64,000 nt of DNA from Lewinellaceae bacterium SD302 (GTDB lineage: Bacteria > Bacteroidota > Bacteroidia > Chitinophagales > Saprospiraceae), in NCBI GenBank assembly GCA_002591745.1, contig PDLQ01000005.1, forward strand, positions 124,001 through 188,000, given 5' to 3'. The position numbers were made by a program, and so were the translations under genes. This document shows, piece after piece, positions 1 through 10,245 of this stretch. How positions within the stretch are numbered: the stretch's first letter is position 1; each line of letters starts with the position of its first letter. A model generated the notes under the pieces. It had not been told where the DNA came from. It worked only from the letters and a program-made list of their open reading frames with translations, and made no database searches.

Positions 1-1020
1 CTTGCCGATCTCGGCGCGGGCTGCTTCACGCATTTGCCGGGTCAGAAAGGCGAGGGAAGGGTAGGTCAGGCAAAGTACGGGGAGGAAAAGATGGTGCAGC
101 CGGGTGGTCAGGTAGGTCCACCAACCAGCGCCGTCGGCTACTTCACCTACCCCGATAGTCGGAAAAAGGTCGAAGCCATAGGCCGGGGTAGTCAGGAAGC
201 TACTCAGCATAGTAGCCGCCCAAAAGGCGGGCAGGCTGAACAAGAGCAGGAAGCCCAGCGAGAAAAAGCGATCGGCCCTGCCTCCCTGGTACCAGGCCGT
301 GTACAGACCGGTGGGAATGGAGATCAGGTAGGCCAAAAAAATGGCAATACCATTGAGTAAAGCCGTCCAGCGCAGGGCGGGCCAGATCTTTTCTTCCACG
401 GGCCGGCGATCCAGGGTGGAAATGCCAAGTTCACCGCTCAGTACGTCCGTCAGCCAGCGGTGGTACTGGTTATCCGTGCCGTACCAGCGAAGAGTTGGTA
501 AGAGCAGCAGACCAGGACTGGCCCGGTCGGCCAGAGCCCGCCAGCTTTCCTGCACCGGAGAGGGTAGGGGGGAAGCGGCCAGCTTTTGCTCGATCCGGGC
601 GGGGTCGGAACGCAGTAGTAGTTCCAGGGCGGCAATGCCCACCGAATCTGAGCGGGTATAGGCGATTTCCCGTACACCATTATAGTAGGTTTGCAGTGCG
701 GGCCAGTTCCCGAAGCGCCTTAGCAGCGATAATTGAACCTGTCGTTGTTCATATCGTACGATCCGGGAAAGGGTGTCCGGTTCAGCGGCGGAACCGAAAC
801 TGAGGTAGAATACTGGTTTGTCGAGCCCGGCCCGTTGGGCTGCTTGACGGTAAGCCCGATCATAGGCCGCCGGATCATTATCCACTGAGCGGGCCGCACT
901 GATCGTGATGTCGCGGAGCACCGGATCTTCGTCCACCCACTTACTTAGCCCAAAAACCAGCACACTGAGTAACCAGAGTACCGGAAGCAGAACGGCCAGC
1001 CTTTTCAACATGAACAACAT
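1..1020 (-). CDS. ABC transporter permease, DppB/OppB type (truncated at window edge)
   Basis: The frame is open from an ATG at 1020 (or an in-frame ATG at 1011) to the left edge, 340 codons without a stop, so the C-terminus lies outside. Residues 5-25 form a transmembrane segment, followed by a GLDKP stretch (65-69), a GELGIST motif (196-202), and then several membrane segments with the permease pattern (ISIPTG, FSLPAFWA, LPVLCLTYPSLAFLTRQMR). This order is that of the binding-protein-dependent permease family for oligopeptides. The roughly 110 residues between the GLDKP stretch and the GELGIST region are more than the family usually has there and are presumably extracytoplasmic. No partner gene is visible. 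Confidence 0.87.
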   Translation of the reverse strand, partial: MLFMLKRLAVLLPVLWLLSVLVFGLSKWVDEDPVLRDITISAARSVDNDPAAYDRAYRQAAQRAGLDKPVFYLSFGSAAEPDTLSRIVRYEQRQVQLSLLRRFGNWPALQTYYNGVREIAYTRSDSVGIAALELLLRSDPARIEQKLAASPLPSPVQESWRALADRASPGLLLLPTLRWYGTDNQYHRWLTDVLSGELGISTLDRRPVEEKIWPALRWTALLNGIAIFLAYLISIPTGLYTAWYQGGRADRFFSLGFLLLFSLPAFWAATMLSSFLTTPAYGFDLFPTIGVGEVADGAGWWTYLTTRLHHLFLPVLCLTYPSLAFLTRQMREAARAEIGK

Positions 1021-1090
1021 GGATGATCTCTTGGGCCGAAAGATAGTCAGTCGGTGGGGATTGTAGGCATTTGCTTTTGGCTTGAGGTGA

Positions 1091-1216
1091 GCATTGCTAC
1101 TTTGAAGTCCGAAACATTAGATGATAGACAAATAGAGATTGGATGTTCGCTCAATTGATGTCTATTACCTGGCATCTAACGGCGCAGCGGTCTTTTGACT
1201 TCAAAGTAGCAATGCC
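1091..1216. repeat. Inverted pair of CAAAGTAGCA-type repeats
   Basis: GCATTGCTACTTTGAAGTC at 1091-1109 is perfectly inverted at 1198-1216, about 90 bases apart. The pair lies between the permease start and the end of the downstream lipoprotein gene, both minus strand. It is the most symmetric example of the dispersed decamer family in this window. Confidence 0.85.
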
Positions 1217-1218
1217 CA

Positions 1219-1935
1219 TTACTCCACGATGCTGACGTCTACCGGGCGCGTGTGGTACTGGAAGGTCACGGCACTGACCAATCCATCCAGGGTGTCGCGT
1301 CGGATGGCTTGTTTGACGAGATAAGCGGAATGTGGTCCGGCTTCGAGTTGGGTCATAGCTTCCGTGGGCAGGGCGATGTAATTACTTTTTCCGGGGCCGG
1401 CAACGATGATCCTGCGCGCCTTGGCGCTGCGATCGGTCGGTTCGAAAAAGACGACAATGCTCTCACCCATCTTCAATGGCTCGCGGCCGGCGTAGAAGCG
1501 TTGACGCTGACTTTTGCTGATGACGGTCGGAATACTATCTGCAACGATTTTGTCGAATTCCAGGTTGACGGTTGTCTTTTCCAGAGGGGCATCTGCGTTC
1601 AGCGGGAAAGTGAAACGAAGCTTTTCCGGGAAGTCGGCCCGCATCCGGCTGCGCCAACGGGTGAACTCCCCCAAACTTTTTTCGGTCATGGCAGAGCCGA
1701 GAAAAGCAACGCTTCCCTCCGGTGGGCTGTAGGAGGTACTGCCGGCCAGGCTGTCGCCCCGGTAAAACCGCAGATCGGCACTTAACTCCCGCAGATCGGC
1801 GAGGTAACGAATTTCAGCTTTGGCGATCACCGGCGGTTCGCTATTGGCCGCGGCCGACGGTTCGGTGGCACTGCAACCCCAGATAAGCCCCAGGGTTGCC
1901 AGGGGAATGATTCTGTAAAACAGCAGCAGTTTCAT
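1219..1935 (-). CDS. Hypothetical lipoprotein
   Basis: 238 residues. The N-terminus has a lipoprotein signal with LIWGC as lipobox (Cys21), predicting a lipid-anchored periplasmic or outer-membrane protein. The mature part is probably beta-rich, with no catalytic motif I recognise. Residues around 100-160 discuss no known fold to me; a run of alternating hydrophobic strands (FTFPLNAD, TVNLEFDKI) is all that can be said. It sits alone between the ABC permease and the divergent receptor gene. The ATG start is well placed for the signal peptide. Function unknown. Confidence 0.75.
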   Translation of the reverse strand: MKLLLFYRIIPLATLGLIWGCSATEPSAAANSEPPVIAKAEIRYLADLRELSADLRFYRGDSLAGSTSYSPPEGSVAFLGSAMTEKSLGEFTRWRSRMRADFPEKLRFTFPLNADAPLEKTTVNLEFDKIVADSIPTVISKSQRQRFYAGREPLKMGESIVVFFEPTDRSAKARRIIVAGPGKSNYIALPTEAMTQLEAGPHSAYLVKQAIRRDTLDGLVSAVTFQYHTRPVDVSIVE

Positions 1936-2279
1936 ACGGTTGGAATTTGAGGCAAAGGTGAGGAAAAGCGGCGGTTAATGGAAGGAGACAGAACGGCAAA
2001 TCTTTGTCGGTTATTTGCCACACCAGCAATTTATCTGCTAATCAGTTGCCGAAAAATTAGGGCAAGTGACCGGGATTTCTGAATTTCGCGGCGTTACCAA
2101 TGTTTCGAATATTCCACTTATACGGATTATCCGGGACTTTCTTCATCGAATCGGTCGGCCAACGGACCAAAGCAGGAAAGTTATTTGTCGGCCAACTTAC
2201 CAGTGCGGCAATGTGGGGCTTTCGGCTCCAGAATGTTTTGCACATTTGCCACCAGTAAAAAGGGATTAAACAGCCTTGT
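1936..2279. other. Intergenic region upstream of the receptor operon
   Basis: 344 bases between divergent genes. It must hold the receptor promoter, but no clear TTTG-N19-TAnnTTTG match is visible. GTCGGCCAAC occurs twice as a direct repeat (about 2154-2163 and 2187-2196). No convincing coding sequence. Confidence 0.5.
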
Positions 2280-5200
2280 ATGAAAAGAACATTACTCCTA
2301 CTCACATTTATGCTGACCACCGTGGCCCTGTTCGCCCAAACCGCCCTGAAGGGGAAGGTTATCGACGGAGACACGGAAGGCAAGGAAGGTCTGCCTTTCG
2401 CCTCGGTCGCACTCAAGTCCGGTGATAATATCCTTCAAGGGGTTAATACTGACCTGGACGGCAACTATTTCTTTAACTCCATTGATCCTGGTACTTACGA
2501 CATTGAAGTCAGCTACACCGGTTATACTACCCAACGCCTGACTGGTGTCCTCGTAAAGGCGGGGCAAACCAACAATGCCAATGTAACCCTCAGCGCTGGT
2601 GTAGTGCTGGATGCCGTAGAAGTCATCGGCTATCGCGTCCCATTGATCGATCAGGATAATACCACCCAGGGTAAAACGGTGACCTCCGAGGAGATCCGTA
2701 ACCTGCCAACCCGTAACATCAACGCTATTGCGGCGACCACCGCCGGTGTTGGTGCCGTGGATGGAGGTGGTGATATTCAGATTCGGGGTTCCCGTTCTAA
2801 CGCTACCGACTACTACGTAGACGGTATTCGTGTACAGGGTAACCTGATCCCGGAATCAGAAATCGACCAGCTGCAGGTGATCACCGGTGGGGTAGAAGCC
2901 CGCTACGGTGACGTTTCCGGCGGGGTCATCTCGCTCACGACCAAAGGGCCGGCCAATTCTTTCGCCGGTGGTTTTGAAGTGGAAACTACGGAGCCGATGC
3001 AGGATTACGGCAACAACCTGCTGGGGGTTAACCTCAGTGGGCCAATCCTGAAAAACAAGGACAATAAATCCATTCTCGGTTTCCGTCTGTCTTCCCGCTA
3101 TACCCAGCGTACGGACGACGACCCAGCTGCTACGCCGATCATCACACTTAAAGAAGATAAGCTACGGGAGATCGAAGCCAACCCGCTCGTGTTGGTGCGT
3201 AATGAGGATACCGGTCAGGACAACCTCTTCCTGGCCGCCGATTTCCTGACCGAAGAGGATGTAGATCAAAGTGATGTGCGTCCTTTCGAGGAATTCACCC
3301 GCCTGGACGTGATCGGTAAGATCGACGCCCGCCTGAGCAACGCTATTGATGTGACGCTTTCCGGTTTCTACTCTGAAACCGAGGACCAATTTACTCCCGA
3401 TGAAAACAGTAATGCCGCTGGTTCCTCATCTTGGCAACTAGCTAATGCTTACCGCAACCCCACTCGTTTCGACGACGATTACCGGGTTAACTTCCGCTTC
3501 CGTCACCGTTTGGGTGGGGACCAGGAAGAAAGCGGCGTCATTCAGGGGGCTAACTATACCCTTCAATTCGGCTACGAGAACAACAAGCGGGAACAATCCG
3601 ACCAGATTCACGGTGAAAATTACTTCGACTACGGTTACGTAGGTCGTTTTGATGAAGAATTCATCCCCGCTTTCGGCCTTGCTCCGGATGATTTTGGCGA
3701 CCCCGTACCGGTACATGTAGGTTATAACAGTGTATTGCGTGGTTACGAAGCAGGATCTCAGAATCCGATCCGGGCCAATTATAACAATACCGTCACTGAT
3801 CTGCTCAATGATGGAGCTGTATACAACCAAAACGAGATTCAATTTTTGGAGGGAGGTAATTTCCTGACGTTCGATCAATTCTGGAACGTTAACGGAAGAG
3901 AGCAAACCCAGTTTACCCAGGGGCAACGCGGTCACTTCCGTAACGTAGGAGCCGTATACAACACGGCGTTCCGCAGCGATGACGACATCTTTACTTTCAA
4001 CGCCAATGCTGCCTTCTCTATCGTACCAAAAAGCTCTGACAAGAGCCGCCACAACATTGAACTCGGTGTCATGTACGAGCAACGGACCATACGTAGCTAT
4101 AACCTGAGCCCGGTTCGTTTGTGGGATCTGGGACGTAACAGTATCAATGAGCACATCATCGGTATTGATACGAACAACGTGATCGGCCAGCAGGAGATTG
4201 ACTTCAACGGACAGAGTTTCAACGTTGATGTTTTCGGTAACGACATCACTGACTTGGACGGTAAAACTTTTTACCGGGAAATTCGTGAAGCACTTGGCGA
4301 GCCATTGACTGCCCGTCTTTCTATGGACGCTCTGCGACCAGACCAGCTTTCCCTGGATATGTTCTCCGCTTCTGAATTAACCGGCTTCAATATCCTGGAT
4401 TACGTCGGTTACGATTACCTGGGTAATGAGTTCAACGGTACTTTTGATGACTTCTTTGTTCGGGACGCCGATGGTAACCGGACCTTCAACGTAGCACCGA
4501 ATCGCCCGATCTATCTGGGTGCTTACCTCCAGGATAAATTCACGATCAACGAGATGATCTTCCGGGTGGGGGTACGTCTGGACCGTTTTGACGCCAATAC
4601 CAAAGTACTCAACGATCCTTACACAATTTACAACCCTGCCGGAGCTGATGACTTCCACCGTAATGCCGGTACCGAACGTCCTGGCAACATCGGTGAAGAC
4701 TTCGTAGTCTACACCAAGACGAACGCTGGTGAGGAAGTAGTTGCCTACCGGGATGCCGAACAGTGGTACCAGGCTGACGGAACGCCCGCCAATGGGCCGG
4801 TTGAGATCGAAGGACCTCGTTCCGGATTGGTCTTCCCCGTTTTCCAGAATCCAGAAATCTACAACGAACGTGGTGGTGACTTCTTCAAGTCTGAAAACTT
4901 TACGGTAGCGGATGCTTTCCAGGATTACGAAGTACAGATCAACCTGTCGCCGCGTCTGGCCTTCTCTTTCCCGATTAATGACGATGCGAGTTTCTTCGCT
5001 CACTACGATGTGCTGGTTCAGCGCCCACCGAGTAATAACCTCGCCACTGCGCTTGACTATTTCTACTTCGTAGACCGCGCCCGGACCCAAAGCTTCAACA
5101 ACCCTAATCTGCGCCCCGAGCGTACGGTAGATTACGAAGTTGGTTTCCAGCAGAAACTGAGTAACACCTCTGCCATCAAGCTGTCTGCTTACTACAAGGA

Positions 5201-5954
5201 ACTGCGGGACATGATCCAGCAACGGGCTTACTTCCCCGTTCCTTTCGTAAACCAGTACACGACTTTCGACAACATCGATTTCGCGACAACTAAGGGTTTC
5301 AACTTTAGTTACGACTTGCGTCGGACGAGCAACATCCAGATCAACGCCAACTACTCTTTGGCCTTTGCTGACGGTACCGGTTCTGATGCTACCTCCCAGG
5401 GTAGCCTTAATAACCGGGGTATCGTACGTACGCTTTTCCCATTGAACTTCGATCAGCGCCACACGATCAACCTGATTGTGGATTACCGCTTCCCGGGAGA
5501 TTTTACCGGACCAAAGATTCTGCAGGATTTTGGGGTAAACCTATTTACCACGGCTAATTCCGGGTCTCCCTACACGTCTACATTCCTGCCTACCGAATTC
5601 GGCGGTCAGGGTACTCAGGGAAGTATCAATGGTTCTCGCCTGCCCTGGACAACAACGGTCAATCTACGGATAGACAAGCAGTTCGAGATCAGCAAAGGTA
5701 TCGGTCTGAATGTTTACTTCCGGGTCAGCAACCTGTTCGATCGCCGGAATGTGCAGAACGTTTATACTGCTACCGGTTCTCCCGAAGATCCCGGCTTCCT
5801 GCAGTCTCAGAACGGTCGTGACTTCCTGAGCAGTTTCGAAACCAGCTCCCTGCCGGTAGAAAGCTACTTGCTTTCTTACCAGTGGCGTGCCCTCAACCCG
5901 GATTTCTTCACGCTGCCCCGTCGGATGTACTTGGGCGCTATCATGAACTTCTAA
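2280..5954 (+). CDS. TonB-dependent receptor with carboxypeptidase-regulatory-like domain
   Basis: 1224 residues. Signal peptide 1-20 (ends LFAQ), then a carboxypeptidase-regulatory-like beta-sandwich about 22-105 (GKVIDGD, DLDGNYFF, YDIEVSYTGY), a plug domain about 120-230 (SEEIRNLPTRN, IQIRGSRS, VITGGVEARYGDVSGG), then a long outer-membrane beta-barrel ending in Phe (GAIMNF). This is the SusC/CarboxypepD_reg class of receptor that imports a ligand across the outer membrane using TonB-ExbBD energy. No SusD partner follows. Instead a T9SS-exported protein and a PorV-like protein come next, a trio often seen in Bacteroidota. The ligand cannot be told from sequence. Confidence 0.95.
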   Translation: MKRTLLLLTFMLTTVALFAQTALKGKVIDGDTEGKEGLPFASVALKSGDNILQGVNTDLDGNYFFNSIDPGTYDIEVSYTGYTTQRLTGVLVKAGQTNNANVTLSAGVVLDAVEVIGYRVPLIDQDNTTQGKTVTSEEIRNLPTRNINAIAATTAGVGAVDGGGDIQIRGSRSNATDYYVDGIRVQGNLIPESEIDQLQVITGGVEARYGDVSGGVISLTTKGPANSFAGGFEVETTEPMQDYGNNLLGVNLSGPILKNKDNKSILGFRLSSRYTQRTDDDPAATPIITLKEDKLREIEANPLVLVRNEDTGQDNLFLAADFLTEEDVDQSDVRPFEEFTRLDVIGKIDARLSNAIDVTLSGFYSETEDQFTPDENSNAAGSSSWQLANAYRNPTRFDDDYRVNFRFRHRLGGDQEESGVIQGANYTLQFGYENNKREQSDQIHGENYFDYGYVGRFDEEFIPAFGLAPDDFGDPVPVHVGYNSVLRGYEAGSQNPIRANYNNTVTDLLNDGAVYNQNEIQFLEGGNFLTFDQFWNVNGREQTQFTQGQRGHFRNVGAVYNTAFRSDDDIFTFNANAAFSIVPKSSDKSRHNIELGVMYEQRTIRSYNLSPVRLWDLGRNSINEHIIGIDTNNVIGQQEIDFNGQSFNVDVFGNDITDLDGKTFYREIREALGEPLTARLSMDALRPDQLSLDMFSASELTGFNILDYVGYDYLGNEFNGTFDDFFVRDADGNRTFNVAPNRPIYLGAYLQDKFTINEMIFRVGVRLDRFDANTKVLNDPYTIYNPAGADDFHRNAGTERPGNIGEDFVVYTKTNAGEEVVAYRDAEQWYQADGTPANGPVEIEGPRSGLVFPVFQNPEIYNERGGDFFKSENFTVADAFQDYEVQINLSPRLAFSFPINDDASFFAHYDVLVQRPPSNNLATALDYFYFVDRARTQSFNNPNLRPERTVDYEVGFQQKLSNTSAIKLSAYYKELRDMIQQRAYFPVPFVNQYTTFDNIDFATTKGFNFSYDLRRTSNIQINANYSLAFADGTGSDATSQGSLNNRGIVRTLFPLNFDQRHTINLIVDYRFPGDFTGPKILQDFGVNLFTTANSGSPYTSTFLPTEFGGQGTQGSINGSRLPWTTTVNLRIDKQFEISKGIGLNVYFRVSNLFDRRNVQNVYTATGSPEDPGFLQSQNGRDFLSSFETSSLPVESYLLSYQWRALNPDFFTLPRRMYLGAIMNF

Positions 5955-5969
5955 GCGATTTATCTATCA

Positions 5970-6010
5970 CGTAGATCGTTCCGCCCGGATTACCGACGGG
6001 ACGATCTACG
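5970..6010 (+). terminator. Intergenic hairpin between receptor and T9SS cargo genes
   Basis: CGTAGATCGT at 5970-5979 pairs with ACGATCTACG at 6001-6010, with a bulge and further CC/GG pairing inside. No U-run follows, so it may act as a processing or partial attenuation point rather than a full stop between operon genes. Confidence 0.5.
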
Positions 6011-6041
6011 ATTCTTGAAATGCACGATTAAGCTTTCAACT

Positions 6042-9000
6042 ATGCAATTAAAAAAATTACTTCCTTTCATGGCCATGGTGGTCGGGCTGCTTTTGCCGCT
6101 CTCTCCCGCTTGGTCGCACATTAATCCCGCCAACCGGCCGGCGAATAATGACGAAGCCACGACTCAGATCGATTTTCGTTCTAATTGTGACAACGCCGTT
6201 TCTCAGCTCGAGCAGGAAATCAACAACGTACGCGCCCGTCTGACGACCGGTGGCGACGTCTGGTGGGATGGCGACAACGGTCGCTACGTAGTACCCAAGC
6301 CCGCCCCCGGTGATGACGAGGTTAGCTCGATCTTCGCCGGTGCTGTCTGGCTGGGTGGACGCTCTCCCTCCGGTACCCTTAAGGTATCCGCTCAGCAATA
6401 CGGACGTGGTAGTGGTAACTTTGATTACTATCCCGGTCCATTGACGCCAGAAGGGGTTACCAGTCAGGATACTTGTTCTAACTGGGACCGTTTCTTCGTG
6501 GTGAGCGGCGAGAATATTCGTTTATTCATTGCTGATTATCTGGAAGCCCTGGATGCAGATGCTCTGCCACTGGACCCCAACGACATTCCGGAGGATATTC
6601 TCGGATGGCCAGCCCTTGGCAATCCATACTTCTTCGACATCAATGGCTACGAGTTGCCAACTGGCTTCCAGGGTCTGGCTGGCTTCTGGGACGAAGACGG
6701 TAATGGCTTCTACGATCCAACGGGTGGCGATTTCCCGATCATTGAAATTCGGGGTTGTGAAGCTGGCGGCGGTTCAGATTTTGAGCCACAGTTTGCCGAA
6801 GAAATGACCTTCTGGATTTATAATGATGCCGGTAACATTCACCGTGAGTCTAATACTCCGGAACAGATTCGGATGGAGGTGCAGGTACAAGCTTTTGCTT
6901 TCACCACCGCCGACGATATCAACAATATGACCTTCCAGCGCTATAAGCTGATCAACCGGGCCACCGATGACCTGGAAGATACTTATTTCGCTATGTGGGT
7001 AGACCCGGATTTGGGCTGTTACGAAGATGATTACGTTGGTTGTGATACCGTTCGTGATCTCGCATACATCTACAATGAAGACGAGCAGGATGGCTCCAGC
7101 GGAACCACTTGTGCTCAGGGTGTACTGACTTACGGGGAAGAAATTCCGATTTTGGGGGTAGATTATTTCCGTGGGCCACTGGACGAGAATGGTAATGAAC
7201 TGGGCATGAGCTCATTCATTTACATCAACGGAGCCGGTACTAACCCTCCTCCTCCAACCACCGACCCGAATACGGCACCTGAATTTTATAACTTCCTGCA
7301 GGGAATCTGGAAGGACGGTACGCCACTCGAATTTGGTGGCGACGGTTTTGACGAAGGTTCATTCACCACCCGTTATGCGTTCCCTGATGCACCGGAAGAT
7401 GACGAAGGCTGGTCCATGTGTGCCGCCGGATTGGAAAGTGTCGACCGCCGTACCCTACAGGCCTCAGGACCTTTTACCCTAACTCCCGGTGCCGTAAACG
7501 AGTTGATTATTGGTGTAGTTTGGGTAGCCGACCAGGTTTACCCTTGTCCTTCACTTTCCCGACTACAGCAGGCTGACGATATTGCTCAGGATCTTTTTGA
7601 CAACTGTTTCGACATTCTGGAAGGTCCGGATGCTCCGGACGTCGACTGGGTAGAACTGGACCGCGAGGTGATCGCGTTGCTATCTAACGGCCGTGCTTCC
7701 AACAATTTCGAACTGGGTTATGAAGAAGAAGGGTTTGGTATCCAGGATGGTGCTGACAGCCTTTACCGCTTCGAAGGTTACCGAATTTTCCAATTCGCTA
7801 ACTCTGAAGTTCGTCTGGATCAAACTTCGATCAACGATCCTTCGCTGGTTCGTATGGTCGGTCAGGTAGACCTTAAAAACAATGTGACTTCCATTTTCAA
7901 CTGGAACGCATTGGATCCGGTCGAAAATCAGACCCCTACCGAAGAAATTTTCTATACTCCTGAACTACAGGTCGAAGGAGAGGATCAAGGTATTCGCAGT
8001 AGTTTCCGGATCACCGAAGATGCTTTCGGCCGGGACGATACCCGACTGATCAACCACCGCCGTTACTACTTCGCAGCCATCGCTTACGGTTACAACAACT
8101 GGCAGGAGTTCGACCCGGAAACAACCATCGGTCAGCAAATGCCTTACCTGCCTTCTTCCCGGAATATCGGTACGGACGGTGACGGTACACCATACACTGT
8201 AATCCCTCGTCCAATCATCGATTTGGACCTTAATACAGAGTACGGAAGTACACCGCAAATTACCCGCCTTTCTGGTAAAGGTAACCTTGGAGGAGAACTT
8301 GATCTTACCGACGAAACTGTACGAAGTATTGAAGAAGAGCTGGCTAGCGATACACTTTACCGCAGCAATCTTCTTACCTACGAAACCGGTACCGGACCTT
8401 TCGAGGTGAAGGTAGTCGACCCACGCAACATTATGGACGGCGATTACCAGATCACCGTAGAGGATGCTGACCTAACGGATGATATGTACTCCGGTTCTGT
8501 AAAGTGGGTACTCCGCTGTATGGACGACTGTGGCGTTGACCCCATCGTTAGTGATACTACCATTGATATCATCAGTGAGCAGATCATTGCAGAATTTGGT
8601 TTCTCTGTGACCCTGTCTAATCCCGATGAGGTAGCTTCCAATCCATTCAATAATGAATCAAACGGAGCAATCAGTGGCTCGGTATCTTACGCCGATCCAA
8701 ATGGTTCACGTTGGTTAGCATTTGTCCCTGACGGACTGGCTCTTGGAAACCCGGTTCTTAGCGAAGTGTTCAATTACGTATCTACCGAAAGTTCTGATGC
8801 CGTAGAATTCAACAGAGACCCTAATCAGAGTCTAACGGAACTCCTTCCCGGAGTTGCACCACTGGCACTGATGCGTAATCAGGCTCCTCTCGATGCAACT
8901 TTCCCCGTCATCATCAGCCCGGCCTGGCAGGAAGGTTCTACCGCAGCGAATGTGCGTCAGAACACCGACCTGACTCGTCTGAATAACGTTAATATCGTAT

Positions 9001-10178
9001 TCACTTCCAACAAGGACCTTTGGAGCCGTTGTCCGGTCATCGAAACCCGGACAGATCTTTTCCCTGCTCCTACCGAGGTCGATCCGAATTTGATGGAAAA
9101 TGGTTATAGTTCCACCGCAGTACCTGCTCACTTCGATACCCGGGCCGCTCGTTCGGTAACCAAGGAAGCCGGCGCTGACGGCAAACCGATGGTACAGGAA
9201 ATCGATAGTGATGTTGATGCCATCTTACAACGTGGCATGGGATGGTTCCCCGGTTACGCTATTGATGTAGAAACCGGACAGCGTCTGGCAATCTATTTCG
9301 GTGAAAACTCCGTATACGATGGTCGCGAATCCGGCGAGGGTATCAATCTGCCCGATAACGGAGCGGATATGATGTTTAATCCATCCAGCGAATTGATTAC
9401 CCCGTCTGAAGGCGGTAATCCGGCGACGAGTTTTGCTGCCGGTGGTCAACACTTTGTTTACGTGACCGACCAACCTTACGTGGATTACAGCCTTACCAGT
9501 TTCATCGAACCACTTGTGCCAGCCCTGCGTACCCCGGGTGGCTTCCTGTGGAGTCGCCTTAACCCCGGGTTTCCAAAAGCTGCGGTTCTTGGTTCTACCA
9601 CTTGGGCACTCTTCCCGATCCTTACCGAAGGCGAAGAGCTGCTTAGCTACGCCGACGGTTTGATCCCGAACGATGTTACCGTCAAGTTGAGGGTAGACAG
9701 TGAGTTTGAGGTAGCCGAAGGAGTTAGCGAGTTCAATGGTCACGGTGCCTACGAATTCAGCATCGACGGCAAGATGTCTAATGCCAAAGATGAAGCAGGT
9801 ATTGAGCGTGCTCTGGATATGATCAACGTAGTTCCCAACCCTTACTACGCCAACAGTATCTACGAGGACAATGTGTTCGATAATATTGTGAAGGTGACCA
9901 ACCTGCCCGCTAAGGCAACGGTAACCATTTACAGCTTGGACGGCAAGTTCATCCGCCAGTATAACCGGGACGAAACGCCAACCATGTTGCGCGGCTCCGA
10001 AGGCAGACCGATCGGCACTCGCCAGATCGCTCCGGCCCTGGAATGGGACCTCAATAACTTCCGCGGTGTACCCGTGGCGAGTGGAGTTTACCTTATCCAC
10101 GTCGATGCCGGTGAGATGGGCGAACGAACGCTCAAACTCTTCATGGTGAACCGCCAATTCGACCCGAGCGGACTTTAA
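6042..10178 (+). CDS. Large secreted protein with T9SS type A-like sorting domain
   Basis: 1378 residues from the ATG at 6042; an upstream in-frame ATG at 6015 would put nine extra residues before a normal signal peptide, so 6042 is preferred. Signal peptide about 1-25 (LLLPLSPAWS). The body is rich in acidic residues and aromatic strands with no enzyme motif I recognise. The last ~110 residues (VVPNPYYANSIYEDN, KVTNLPAKATVTIYSLDG, GVPVASGVYLIHVDAG, ERTLKLFMV) match the C-terminal domain that directs export through the type IX secretion system. It is placed between the receptor and the PorV-like gene, suggesting a surface complex; the role is unknown. Confidence 0.88.
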   Translation: MQLKKLLPFMAMVVGLLLPLSPAWSHINPANRPANNDEATTQIDFRSNCDNAVSQLEQEINNVRARLTTGGDVWWDGDNGRYVVPKPAPGDDEVSSIFAGAVWLGGRSPSGTLKVSAQQYGRGSGNFDYYPGPLTPEGVTSQDTCSNWDRFFVVSGENIRLFIADYLEALDADALPLDPNDIPEDILGWPALGNPYFFDINGYELPTGFQGLAGFWDEDGNGFYDPTGGDFPIIEIRGCEAGGGSDFEPQFAEEMTFWIYNDAGNIHRESNTPEQIRMEVQVQAFAFTTADDINNMTFQRYKLINRATDDLEDTYFAMWVDPDLGCYEDDYVGCDTVRDLAYIYNEDEQDGSSGTTCAQGVLTYGEEIPILGVDYFRGPLDENGNELGMSSFIYINGAGTNPPPPTTDPNTAPEFYNFLQGIWKDGTPLEFGGDGFDEGSFTTRYAFPDAPEDDEGWSMCAAGLESVDRRTLQASGPFTLTPGAVNELIIGVVWVADQVYPCPSLSRLQQADDIAQDLFDNCFDILEGPDAPDVDWVELDREVIALLSNGRASNNFELGYEEEGFGIQDGADSLYRFEGYRIFQFANSEVRLDQTSINDPSLVRMVGQVDLKNNVTSIFNWNALDPVENQTPTEEIFYTPELQVEGEDQGIRSSFRITEDAFGRDDTRLINHRRYYFAAIAYGYNNWQEFDPETTIGQQMPYLPSSRNIGTDGDGTPYTVIPRPIIDLDLNTEYGSTPQITRLSGKGNLGGELDLTDETVRSIEEELASDTLYRSNLLTYETGTGPFEVKVVDPRNIMDGDYQITVEDADLTDDMYSGSVKWVLRCMDDCGVDPIVSDTTIDIISEQIIAEFGFSVTLSNPDEVASNPFNNESNGAISGSVSYADPNGSRWLAFVPDGLALGNPVLSEVFNYVSTESSDAVEFNRDPNQSLTELLPGVAPLALMRNQAPLDATFPVIISPAWQEGSTAANVRQNTDLTRLNNVNIVFTSNKDLWSRCPVIETRTDLFPAPTEVDPNLMENGYSSTAVPAHFDTRAARSVTKEAGADGKPMVQEIDSDVDAILQRGMGWFPGYAIDVETGQRLAIYFGENSVYDGRESGEGINLPDNGADMMFNPSSELITPSEGGNPATSFAAGGQHFVYVTDQPYVDYSLTSFIEPLVPALRTPGGFLWSRLNPGFPKAAVLGSTTWALFPILTEGEELLSYADGLIPNDVTVKLRVDSEFEVAEGVSEFNGHGAYEFSIDGKMSNAKDEAGIERALDMINVVPNPYYANSIYEDNVFDNIVKVTNLPAKATVTIYSLDGKFIRQYNRDETPTMLRGSEGRPIGTRQIAPALEWDLNNFRGVPVASGVYLIHVDAGEMGERTLKLFMVNRQFDPSGL

Positions 10179-10189
10179 TCTAATTATTC

Positions 10190-10223
10190 GCGTAGACGCT
10201 CACCCAAAGGGTGGCGTCTACGC
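10190..10223 (+). terminator. Strong hairpin between T9SS cargo and PorV-like genes
   Basis: GCGTAGACGC (10190-10199) pairs with GCGTCTACGC (10214-10223); inside, CACCC pairs with GGGTG around an AAA loop. The downstream sequence TCATTTTCC is only weakly U-rich. It is likely an attenuator or mRNA-stabilising stem inside the operon. Confidence 0.6.
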
Positions 10224-10245
10224 TCATTTTCCTAATGTTTCTGGA

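Noticed and set aside
4377-5462. Long open frame antisense to the TonB receptor (361 codons)
   Set aside because: Composition follows the codon structure of the sense gene; no motif, no start context. Similar long antisense frames over 9225-10157, 15069-16181, 34829-35893 and 49109-50146 are rejected for the same reason.
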